From CAYQUV01 sp964421005 (lineage in GTDB: Bacteria > Patescibacteriota > Minisyncoccia > Minisyncoccales > CG1-02-41-26), in assembly GCA_964421005.1 (NCBI GenBank), contig CAYQUV010000027.1, positions 1 to 10,095 of the forward strand: 10,095 nt of DNA. The letters are read 5' to 3'. The notes under the pieces were generated by a model. It was not told the DNA's origin. It was given only the letters and a program-made list of their open reading frames with translations, and did not search any database. The position numbers were made by a program, and so were the translations under genes. Each line of letters opens with the position of its first letter. Positions within the stretch are counted from its first letter, which is position 1. Of the stretch, positions 1 to 5,759 are shown one piece after another.

Positions 1-54
1 GTAGAACACCGCTTTCGCATAGCGGAGATGGCAGTTCGATTCTGCCCGGGTCCA
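1..54 (+). tRNA. tRNA-Ala (CGC), 3' part, cut by window start
   Basis: The 5' acceptor strand and most of the D arm lie outside the window. Visible parts are the anticodon stem CCGCT/AGCGG (9-13 and 21-25) with loop TTCGCAT, giving anticodon CGC at 16-18. A four-base variable loop follows. The T arm is GGCAG-TTCGATT-CTGCC (30-46), then the acceptor 3' strand CGGGTCC (47-53) and discriminator A54. Anticodon CGC reads the alanine codon GCG. Acceptor position 70 is T and position 73 is A, as needed for the G3:U70 pair that identifies tRNA-Ala, although base 3 itself cannot be seen. The CCA tail is not encoded: A54 is followed by CT. It would have to be added after transcription. Confidence 0.9.
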
Positions 55-102
55 CTAATTTAACCGTCTTCCAAAAATTTTTTAATTTTTGCTAAAATAA
101 TA

Positions 103-115
103 TATAATAAATTAA
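103..115 (+). promoter_or_regulatory. Candidate -10 box for a leaderless kinase mRNA
   Basis: A perfect TATAAT stands at 103-108, so transcription should start about seven bases later, at or next to the A of the ATG at 115. There is no purine-rich SD before this ATG. The simplest reading is a leaderless transcript. No clear -35 box is visible; the upstream sequence is only T-rich. This is a motif match in very AT-rich DNA. Confidence 0.4.
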
Positions 116-1074
116 TGGCAAAATTAGTTAAAAAAATTTTAGAGAAAATAAATCCTCTCAGCCAATGTAGAAGGTACCGAATACCTCTCTGGCAGTGTCC
201 CTCTTTCCTTTTTCTTTTAATGAGCTTAATTATTATCGCCGTAATTATCGGTACTTATTTTATTGCCGCTTTAAACATTGACGACCCGAAAATTGTCAGT
301 TTGATTGTTCTAGGGGTAGCCGCCATTTTGTTGATTATCAACTATATTATTACTAGAAGTTTTGAAACAATTACCGAAGCAAACCGGATGAAAACAGAAT
401 TTATCGGAATTATTTCCCATCAGTTAAGGTCTCCTTTGACTAATCTAAAATATGCCTTGGAGGTTATAATGCCTTCTATATTAAAAAGAGGTTCAAAAAA
501 AGAAAAAGAATATTTTGAAGTTTTGGAAGAAAATACTAAAAGAATGGGTAATTTGATAGATGACCTTTTAACGGTTTCCCGGATAGAAACGGGGAGAATA
601 CCGTTAAAGAAAGAGGAAGTTCCCCTGGAAGAAGTCACTAAAAAAATGATTTTGAAAGTTAAGCCGTTTGCCAAGGCTTGTAACGTGACGATTAGGTTGA
701 AAACTGAAAAGGGTTTACCTAAAGTTTTGGGGGACTCTTTCTGGTTGGAACAGATTATTGAAAACCTTCTGGATAATGCTATCCGTTATATAAAAAAGAA
801 GGGGGAGGTTGAGATAAAACTTTATTCAAACCCTAAAAAAGTTTTTTTCAGAATCAAAGATACAGGTGTTGGTATTCCTAAAAAAGAGCAAAAATATATT
901 TTTCAGAAGTTTTTTCGCTCGGAAAATGTTTTAAAATACCAAACCGAAGGAGCAGGACTCGGCCTTTATATTTCAAAAAAAGTTTTAAAATTAATGGGAG
1001 GAGAAATAAAATTTTCTTCCCGGGAAAACAAAGGTTCGATTTTTTGGTTCACCCTGCCTCGAGCCGAATTCTAA
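115..1074 (+). CDS. Two-TM membrane sensor histidine kinase
   Basis: This 319-residue transmembrane kinase should autophosphorylate a histidine and pass phosphate to a response regulator, plausibly the receiver encoded next. Two hydrophobic helices lie at about residues 31-53 and 60-79, with only a few residues between them, so there is no real extracellular sensor domain. The HisKA segment follows with FIGIISHQLRSPLTNLK and phospho-accepting His102. The HATPase_c domain shows an N box around residues 214-223 (IENLLDNAIR), a G1 box DTGVGI (249-254), an F-box-like FQKFFR (263-268) and a G2 box GAGLGL (279-284), so all catalytic motifs are present. The ATG at 115 is chosen because it is the first in frame and lies about seven bases after a TATAAT. 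No SD is present. The signal it senses cannot be told from sequence. Confidence 0.93.
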   Translation: MAKLVKKILEKINPLSQCRRYRIPLWQCPSFLFLLMSLIIIAVIIGTYFIAALNIDDPKIVSLIVLGVAAILLIINYIITRSFETITEANRMKTEFIGIISHQLRSPLTNLKYALEVIMPSILKRGSKKEKEYFEVLEENTKRMGNLIDDLLTVSRIETGRIPLKKEEVPLEEVTKKMILKVKPFAKACNVTIRLKTEKGLPKVLGDSFWLEQIIENLLDNAIRYIKKKGEVEIKLYSNPKKVFFRIKDTGVGIPKKEQKYIFQKFFRSENVLKYQTEGAGLGLYISKKVLKLMGGEIKFSSRENKGSIFWFTLPRAEF

Positions 1075-1146
1075 TTAACTTTATTTTTGGATTTTTCGCT
1101 TTTGTCTTTTGGAGATAAGTTAGCGAACAATCCAAGAATTAAAGAT

Positions 1147-1536
1147 ATGAAAAAAATTCTATTTGTTGAGGACGAAACAGCCCTCCAAAAAACTTTTGGT
1201 GATATTTTAAAAGAAGAAGGTTATGAAATATTTACTGCTTTGGATGGGGAAATGGGTTTGAGAATGGCTAAAGAAAAGAAACCAGACCTCATTTTACTTG
1301 ACCTCATTTTGCCAAAGATGGATGGTTTTGAGCTTCTTGGGAATTTAAAAGCCGACCCGGATACCAAAGATATCCCGGTGATTATTCTGACAAATCTTGA
1401 AAGAGTAGAAGATATTGAAAAAGCTTTGGAGCTCGGAGCTACCACCTATCTGGTTAAAGCCAATTATACTCTGAAGGAGGTGGTTGATAAAGTGAAACAA
1501 GTTATTGAAAAAAAAGATAATCAGAAGAAAAAATAA
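1147..1536 (+). CDS. Single-domain response regulator (CheY-like receiver)
   Basis: A 129-residue stand-alone receiver domain with no DNA-binding or enzymatic output domain. Acidic-pocket residues Glu8 and Asp9 (FVEDE), phospho-acceptor Asp52 (LILLDLILP), Thr82 (ILTN) and Lys104 (LVKANY) are all in place, so it should be phosphorylated. The frame is open upstream to a TTG at 1087, but the family's usual N-terminus is MKKILFVEDE, so I place the start at the ATG at 1147. There is no SD close to it. It follows the histidine kinase by 72 bp on the same strand and is the likely phosphotransfer partner. Output must be by protein-protein contact. Because a pilus ATPase follows, control of pilus activity is possible, but that is inference from gene order only. 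Confidence 0.93.
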   Translation: MKKILFVEDETALQKTFGDILKEEGYEIFTALDGEMGLRMAKEKKPDLILLDLILPKMDGFELLGNLKADPDTKDIPVIILTNLERVEDIEKALELGATTYLVKANYTLKEVVDKVKQVIEKKDNQKKK

Positions 1537-1603
1537 TATTTTGCTTAATCTTTAAATTTCGCTGTTTTTTTCTCTTTTTCTGATTTTGTTTGTTTTCATT
1601 TTT

Positions 1604-3349
1604 ATGAGGGTAGAGCCCCAACAACTAAAAGCTTTTATGCTCGATGCTGGCTTGATTAAAGAAGACCAGTTTGACAAAGCTTTAAATAAGGCTGAAAAAC
1701 AAGGAAAAAAAGTAGAAGATGTTTTGGTTGATGAAAAATTGATTGAAAGAGAAGATTTGATACGCCTTGAAGCTTATATCCTGGGAATTCCCTTTGTAAG
1801 TTTAGAAAAAGAAACCGTAGACCCAGAAGTCCTCAAAATTATTCCGGAGTCCGTTGCCCGAAGCCATAATATCGTTGCCTTCAGAAAAAAAGGAAAGAAT
1901 TTGGAGGTGGCAATGCTTGACCCCGAAGATTTAAAGACAATTGAATTTATCAAAAAGAAAGCTGATTTGAAAATTTTACCGAGATTGACCAATGAAAAAA
2001 GTATAAAAAGCGTTCTTAACCAGTATCAGGAAACTCTTCAGGCCGAGTTCGGTAAGATTATAAAAAAAGAGGCCGGAGAGATTAAACCGGTTACTGAAAA
2101 AGAGGCTGAGGAGAAAACCGAATTGGAAAAGCAAGCCCAGGAACTGCCAATTATAAGAATTGTTGACACTTTAATAAAGCATGCCATTTTACAGAGGGCT
2201 TCCGATATTCATATTGAACCGATGGAAAAGGAAGTTCTGGTTAGGTATCGGATTGACGGAATCTTACGAGATGCCATGACCTTGCCTCTGAACACTAAAT
2301 CCGGCATTGTAGCCAGAATTAAAGTTTTAAGTAATCTAAAATTAGACGAACACCGTTTGCCCCAAGATGGTCGTTTTAAAATAGAAACCGAGGATTACAA
2401 GTATTCCATTCGTGTCTCAATATTGCCGGTTTTTAACGGAGAAAAAGTAGTGATGAGACTCTTGCCCGAAACCGCCAGAGGTTATACCCTCGAAGGATTG
2501 GGGGCTAGAGGGGAAGCGTTAGAAAGAATAGAAAGGGCGCTGAAAAAGCCGGTTGGAATGATTTTAATTACCGGACCAACCGGCTGTGGCAAGACAACTA
2601 CATTGTATTCAATGATGGAGATTTTAAATAACCCAGGAGTGAACATTTCAACTGTGGAAGACCCGATAGAATACCGAATGCCGAGAGTTAACCAAACTCA
2701 GGTTAATCCAAAAATCGGCTTGACTTTTGCCGCCGGTTTGAGAAGTTTACTCAGACAGGACCCGGATATTCTGATGGTTGGAGAGATTCGAGACTCGGAG
2801 ACTGCCAACCTGGCAATAAATGCCGCTTTAACAGGTCATCTTGTTCTTTCCACTCTTCATACGAATACGGCTGCCGGAGCTATTCCGAGATTGATTGATA
2901 TGGGAGTTGAGCCGTTTCTTCTTTCTTCAACTTTGCATTTGATTCTGGCTCAGAGATTGGTCAGAAGGTTCTGCGAAGAAAAAGAAAAATACAGATTAAC
3001 CGAAACTGAATTAAAAAATATAAGAAAATACTGTGATATAAAAACTATAGAAGATGTTTTAAGAGAAGAGAAAATTTTAAAGAAAAAACAAACTCTTAAA
3101 GATATTGATTTTTATCGCCCCAAGCCTACTAAAAAATGCCCCGACGGCTATTCTGGAAGAATCGGTATTTTTGAAAGTTTGGAGGTGAGTGAATCAATAA
3201 AAGAGCTTATCCAAAAAGGAGCAACCTCTGATGAAATTCAGGAAAGAGCCAAAAAAGAGGGAATGAGGTTGATGATTGAAGACGGATTCGTTAAAGCCGC
3301 CCAGGGAATAACCTCACTCGAAGAAGTTTTGAGAGTGATTATTGAATAA
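1604..3349 (+). CDS. pilB: Type IV pilus/type II secretion assembly ATPase, PilB/GspE family
   Basis: This cytoplasmic hexameric ATPase powers pilus extension or pseudopilus assembly. The protein has 581 residues from the ATG at 1604; an upstream TTG at 1586 would add six hydrophobic residues and is less likely. An N-terminal MshEN/GspE_N-type domain (about 1-145) is followed by a charged linker and the ATPase core. Motifs are Walker A GPTGCGKTT (324-332), the Asp box around STVEDPIEY (349-357), Walker B ILMVGEIRD (389-397) and the His box TGHLVLSTLHTN (410-421). Length fits the family. The C-terminal segment that normally holds two CxxC pairs has only single cysteines, Cys457, Cys477 and Cys512, so classical tetracysteine zinc binding is probably lost. 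No pilC or pilT follows. No SD is visible. Assignment to PilB rather than GspE is by context of the lineage. Confidence 0.93.
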   Translation: MRVEPQQLKAFMLDAGLIKEDQFDKALNKAEKQGKKVEDVLVDEKLIEREDLIRLEAYILGIPFVSLEKETVDPEVLKIIPESVARSHNIVAFRKKGKNLEVAMLDPEDLKTIEFIKKKADLKILPRLTNEKSIKSVLNQYQETLQAEFGKIIKKEAGEIKPVTEKEAEEKTELEKQAQELPIIRIVDTLIKHAILQRASDIHIEPMEKEVLVRYRIDGILRDAMTLPLNTKSGIVARIKVLSNLKLDEHRLPQDGRFKIETEDYKYSIRVSILPVFNGEKVVMRLLPETARGYTLEGLGARGEALERIERALKKPVGMILITGPTGCGKTTTLYSMMEILNNPGVNISTVEDPIEYRMPRVNQTQVNPKIGLTFAAGLRSLLRQDPDILMVGEIRDSETANLAINAALTGHLVLSTLHTNTAAGAIPRLIDMGVEPFLLSSTLHLILAQRLVRRFCEEKEKYRLTETELKNIRKYCDIKTIEDVLREEKILKKKQTLKDIDFYRPKPTKKCPDGYSGRIGIFESLEVSESIKELIQKGATSDEIQERAKKEGMRLMIEDGFVKAAQGITSLEEVLRVIIE

Positions 3350-3389
3350 CGATCTGGTTGTCTATACATTTGACTTTTTGAACTTTTTT

Positions 3390-3411
3390 AGGCCCGATAA
3401 AGGGTCTTTTT
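3390..3411 (+). terminator. Weak intrinsic terminator after pilB
   Basis: AGGCCC (3390-3395) pairs with GGGTCT (3402-3407), including one G-U pair, around the loop GATAAA, and runs into five T. The stem is short but sits 40 bases after the pilB stop and before a fresh promoter, as expected for the end of the left transcript. Confidence 0.5.
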
Positions 3412-3436
3412 AAATAAAAAAAATTTAAATTAAAGA

Positions 3437-3464
3437 TTGACTTTTTGTATAAAAACTATATTTT
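3437..3464 (+). promoter_or_regulatory. Sigma-70-like promoter for the radical SAM fragment
   Basis: TTGACT (3437-3442), a 16-base spacer and TATTTT (3459-3464), with a shifted alternative TATATT at 3457. It lies just before the AAGGAGG-type SD (AGGAGG, 3470-3475) of the gene starting at 3482. The 11-mer TTGACTTTTTG at 3437-3447 also occurs at 3370-3380. If the start site is near 3471 the leader would be very short, so exact boxes are uncertain. Confidence 0.45.
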
Positions 3465-3481
3465 AAAACAGGAGGGCTACT

Positions 3482-3880
3482 ATGATTGAAAAAAATCAAA
3501 AAGAAGCAGAAGTTACTGTTAGAAAAACCAAATCAGGCAAATATTTTGATTTAAGCAAACGGTCTTTAGTTAAAAAGGGCAAGAAAAGATTAACTAAAAA
3601 ACAGTTAATGGATTTGTTTAGGAAATTAAGATTGCGGTTTACTCTTACACCAAAGTGTAATCTTTGGTGTATTTTTTGCTCTAACGAAGGCTCCAGTTGT
3701 ACTACAAAATCTCAGAATTATGTAAAAGGAGAATTAAGGGAGAATCTTAGAGAGAATAGAAATCCCTTTTGGATGCCATTGAGTAAAATTAAGAAGATAG
3801 TTAAAGAACAACCAGAAAAAATATTTGGTTTGAGCCTCGCAATATTAAATGAATATTTAAAACATAACAATAAATTATGA
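3482..3880 (+). CDS. Truncated radical SAM protein fused to an unrecognised C-terminus
   Basis: Residues 1-58 are basic and unassigned, then RFTLTPKCNLWCIFCSNEG carries the radical SAM CX3CX2C motif (Cys59, Cys63, Cys66) that would bind the 4Fe-4S cluster used to cleave S-adenosylmethionine. The protein is only 132 residues and shows no GGEP-like SAM-binding strand or barrel, so it cannot be a complete radical SAM enzyme. From about residue 80 the sequence changes to a charged stretch with NPFWMPLSKIKKIV and IFGLSLAILNEYLK, which I do not recognise and which looks like the end of another protein. The start is well supported by AGGAGG six bases before the ATG and a promoter. The stop TGA overlaps the next ATG as ATGA, implying translational coupling to the CYTH gene. 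It may be a deletion-fusion remnant or an assembly chimera. Confidence 0.65.
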   Translation: MIEKNQKEAEVTVRKTKSGKYFDLSKRSLVKKGKKRLTKKQLMDLFRKLRLRFTLTPKCNLWCIFCSNEGSSCTTKSQNYVKGELRENLRENRNPFWMPLSKIKKIVKEQPEKIFGLSLAILNEYLKHNNKL

Positions 3881-4398
3881 AGAGAAGAAAAAAAGAAATT
3901 GAAATTAAATTACTTTTTAAAAATAAGAAAAAAATTACTTCTCTTTTGTTGCCCGAGATTAAATTCGAGAAGAAGACAAAGATTAAAGATAGGTATTATA
4001 GCCAAGAACATTTTGATATGAGAAATATTCATGAATTAATTAGAATTAGAGAATACTCGGATGGAAAAGCAGAATTAACTTACAAGGGAAGAACCAAGGA
4101 TAGCGGTCATATTTGGGAGAGAAAAGAATTAACCAGCAGGATAGAATCACCAGAAATAATAGATGAAATTTTGCTGAATTTAGGATTTCATAAAATTAGA
4201 GAGTATTTTAGTGAAAGAGAATATTGGCATTTCAATGGGATTAAAATTATATTTTCAAATTTTATAAAACCTAAACCATTAAAATTTTTGGAAATAGAAG
4301 GAAATTCTAAAAAGAAGGTAAAAAATGTATTAAAAAGGCTTGGAGATAGCGTTCAAGAAGTGGGCGAAGAAATTTTTGCAATATTTGATAAAAACTAG
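3877..4398 (+). CDS. CYTH-domain protein (class IV adenylyl cyclase / triphosphatase fold)
   Basis: A 173-residue triphosphate tunnel metalloenzyme. The diagnostic N-terminal ExExK motif is EIEIK at 7-11. Further tunnel residues expected in the family are seen as LIRIR (54-58), LTYKGR (67-72), RKEL (82-85) and FLEIEG (137-142). Members act on triphosphate substrates: class IV adenylyl cyclases (CyaB-like) or thiamine/inorganic triphosphatases. The sequence alone does not choose between these. Length is normal and the frame is intact. The ATG overlaps the TGA of the preceding gene and no separate SD stands out, so translation is probably coupled. Its link to the peptide locus downstream is unknown; it may have travelled with the C-terminal fragment fused to the radical SAM start. 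Confidence 0.88.
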   Translation: MKRRKKEIEIKLLFKNKKKITSLLLPEIKFEKKTKIKDRYYSQEHFDMRNIHELIRIREYSDGKAELTYKGRTKDSGHIWERKELTSRIESPEIIDEILLNLGFHKIREYFSEREYWHFNGIKIIFSNFIKPKPLKFLEIEGNSKKKVKNVLKRLGDSVQEVGEEIFAIFDKN

Positions 4399-4420
4399 CA
4401 GAGAAAAATATTTTATAAGA

Positions 4421-4448
4421 TTGTAAAACTTTAATTTATAAGTATAAT
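4421..4448 (+). promoter_or_regulatory. Promoter before the Gre-like gene
   Basis: TTGTAA (4421-4426), a 16-base spacer and a perfect TATAAT (4443-4448), predicting a start near 4455 and a leader of about 50 bases to the ATG at 4504. It lies in the 105-bp space after the CYTH gene. Confidence 0.55.
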
Positions 4449-4469
4449 TTATAACAAAAAAATAAAGAC

Positions 4470-4486
4470 GTTTGTTAATAACAGAC
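4470..4486. promoter_or_regulatory. 17-bp inverted repeat, possible operator
   Basis: GTTTGTTA-A-TAACAGAC is a near-perfect palindrome: all eight arm positions pair if one G-T is allowed. It lies about 15-31 bases after the predicted transcription start and just before the AAGGAGG SD. It could be a repressor site or a weak hairpin in the leader. No regulator gene is nearby. Confidence 0.35.
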
Positions 4487-4503
4487 AAAAAAGGAGGGTG
4501 AAG

Positions 4504-4970
4504 ATGCCTTCTATATTTTTAGTGAAGAAGGCTACAAAGAGTTAAGAAGAGCTATAACTTTTGCCCGAGATAATTTAAAAAGACTATAAAAGCAAAAGGA
4601 GAAGCTCATAATGGATAAGATAGTTGGCATGACGAAGGATTTAAAACAGTTATTGTTGGAAAAATAGGTTGGGGTAAAAGATTGGGCGAGCTTCAGAGAT
4701 TACTTTCAGGTGCTAAAGTTATAAAACCGGAAGAGCAAGATAATGTTGTACAATTCGGTACGGGTGTAATTATTGAGTATGAAGATGGCACCGAAAAAAA
4801 TTTATCTTAGATGGTTATCAAATAGGGAATTTGAAAGATAGGGTTTCTATTTACGGCCCTTTGGGAGAAGCATTAATAGGAGCAAAGATAGGTGAAGAGA
4901 GAAGATTTAGAGTGGGAAATACTGAAAGAAAAGTTCGAGTAAAGAAAATTATTCTTCCCTCAATGGCTAG
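4504..4970 (+). pseudogene. GreA/GreB-like transcription elongation factor, frame-broken
   Basis: Joined across three frames, the region reads as a Gre factor. An N-terminal coiled coil (FSEEGYKELRRAITFARDNL) is followed by a tip with DSWHDEGFK and RLGELQRLLSGAKVI, then the FKBP-like C-terminal domain with RVSIYGPLGEALIGAKIGEE (4843-4902). Gre factors enter the RNA polymerase secondary channel and rescue backtracked complexes. A strong SD AAGGAGG (4491-4497) precedes the ATG, but three one-base losses break the frame. Each can be placed in a homopolymer: T5 at 4516-4520, A5 at 4577-4581 and A7 at 4794-4800. A TAA at 4616-4618 is also in frame. The 3' end runs into the sequence gap. Either it is a true pseudogene or the contig end has homopolymer errors; the nonsense codon is not explained by the latter. 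The Gre assignment is firm for the C-terminal domain. Confidence 0.75.
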
Positions 4971-5070
4971 NNNNNNNNNNNNNNNNNNNNNNNNNNNNNN
5001 NNNNNNNNNNNNNNNNNNNNNNNNNNNNNNNNNNNNNNNNNNNNNNNNNNNNNNNNNNNNNNNNNNNNNN
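4971..5070. other. Scaffold gap of exactly 100 N
   Basis: Exactly 100 undetermined bases, the usual filler for a gap of unknown length. The true distance, and even the order of the two sides, is uncertain. The end of the Gre-like gene and the N-terminal and barrel part of the SPASM protein would fall here. Confidence 0.97.
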
Positions 5071-5112
5071 TTCGGCAGAAAAGATAATCTATGGAAACCC
5101 CTCTATTAAGAA

Positions 5113-5439
5113 TTGGGTTTACTTGGAGCACTTTCGGAAGATAAGGATACTGTATTTCGAGGATGCCCAATTGGTATTTATCTATTAGTGATAGTAGCTG
5201 ATGGTGTAGTTTATCCTTGTAGAAGACTTCCTGTTAGAATAGGCAAAGTACCCCAGCAGAGCCTTAGAGAGATATTCATAAAATCCAAAGAGCTTAATAA
5301 AATGCGGGATATTGGGAAAATGGAGAAATGTAGAAAATGTGATTTGCTTCAATATTGCAGAGGCTGTCCAGCAGTAGCTTATGGAGCTAGTGACGGAAAT
5401 TATTTTGCTCCAGATCCCCAATGTTGGAGAGAATTTTAA
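5113..5439 (+). CDS. C-terminal SPASM domain of a radical SAM peptide maturase (partial)
   Basis: This 108-residue frame holds all seven SPASM cysteines: Cys18 and Cys36 in the CX12GX4C pattern with ADGVVYPCRRLPV, then Cys73, Cys76, Cys82 and Cys85 in KCRKCDLLQYCRGCPA, and Cys104 in DPQCW. SPASM domains bind two auxiliary 4Fe-4S clusters and guide peptide substrates in radical SAM enzymes that make RiPP modifications such as thioether (sactipeptide or ranthipeptide) bonds. The radical SAM barrel is missing; it should lie upstream, in the gap. The same frame is open from 5071 (FGRKDNLWKPLY, which looks native) but is stopped by TAA at 5107-5109, so the TTG at 5113 is only a formal start. Without the barrel it would be inactive. 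The cysteine-rich peptide begins 28 bp downstream, which strongly suggests maturase and substrate. Confidence 0.8.
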   Translation: MGLLGALSEDKDTVFRGCPIGIYLLVIVADGVVYPCRRLPVRIGKVPQQSLREIFIKSKELNKMRDIGKMEKCRKCDLLQYCRGCPAVAYGASDGNYFAPDPQCWREF

Positions 5440-5467
5440 CCCAGTCAAGACTAGAAAGGAGATCGTA

Positions 5468-5665
5468 ATGACAGAGGAAGAAAGATTTATCCTTAAGCGC
5501 TATAGTTTTTGGAATGTAGACGAGCAGTCAAACGAAGGTAGAGACGTAGGCAGTATTCTTGAGACTGAATGTCATACCTGTGGTTGTAGCGGAGGCTGTA
5601 GCTGCGCCGCCGCCGCCGCTGGCTGCGGTGGTAGTTGTAGTAAAGGATGTGGCTGTAGCCCCTAA
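5468..5665 (+). CDS. Cysteine-rich RiPP precursor peptide (candidate)
   Basis: A 65-residue peptide with a charged N-terminal leader (about 1-34, MTEEERFILKRYSFWNVDEQ onward) and a core with nine cysteines at 35, 38, 40, 44, 46, 53, 57, 61 and 63. The core is otherwise mostly Gly, Ser and Ala and has a five-alanine spacer (47-51) encoded by (GCC)4GCT. The ATG at 5468 has AAGGAG at 5456-5461 with a six-base spacer; an earlier in-frame ATG at 5381 lies inside the SPASM gene and is rejected. Position directly after a SPASM domain and before a strong terminator is the layout of radical SAM-modified peptides. The expected product would carry Cys thioether links, but class and cleavage site are not determinable; there is no double-glycine motif just before the core. 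Metal-binding (metallothionein-like) function is the main alternative. I do not recognise a named family. Confidence 0.75.
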   Translation: MTEEERFILKRYSFWNVDEQSNEGRDVGSILETECHTCGCSGGCSCAAAAAGCGGSCSKGCGCSP

Positions 5666-5675
5666 GGTATATCTC

Positions 5676-5710
5676 AAGGAGGGTGACATAAAAATGTCAT
5701 CCTCTTTTTT
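5676..5710 (+). terminator. Strong intrinsic terminator after the precursor gene
   Basis: GAGGGTGACAT (5679-5689) pairs with ATGTCATCCTC (5694-5704) over 11 bp with one G-U, closed by an AAAA loop and followed by six T. AAG upstream can pair into the T run. It ends the maturase-precursor transcript 13 bases after the precursor stop. Confidence 0.9.
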
Positions 5711-5722
5711 AATTGGAGGTTA

Positions 5723-5751
5723 TTGAAAAAAAACTGTACAAAAGTTAAACT
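5723..5751 (+). promoter_or_regulatory. Possible promoter for the HExxH gene
   Basis: TTGAAA (5723-5728), 17-base spacer, TAAACT (5746-5751). A start near 5758-5760 would make the mRNA leaderless, matching the lack of an SD directly before the ATG at 5760. A GGAGG at 5715-5719 is too far upstream to serve it. Motif quality is modest. Confidence 0.3.
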
Positions 5752-5759
5752 ATAAAAGT

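Noticed and set aside
420..674. Reverse-strand open frames opposite the kinase, receiver, pilB, SPASM and acyltransferase genes
   Set aside because: They lie antisense to well-supported genes, lack SDs and have low-complexity, non-protein-like composition.
3878..3880. TGA recoded as glycine, as in some CPR lineages (code 25)
   Set aside because: TGA ends the 3482 gene at an ATGA overlap with the CYTH start, and reading through gives no sensible protein. No conserved frame in the window contains TGA.
4504..4545. A 13-codon peptide (MPSIFLVKKATKS) with a perfect SD
   Set aside because: One added T restores a Gre-type N-terminus, so the stop is better explained as a frameshift product than as a small gene.
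5381..5665. Longer form of the cysteine-rich peptide starting at ATG 5381
   Set aside because: That ATG lies inside the SPASM frame and has no SD. The ATG at 5468 has AAGGAG at the right distance.
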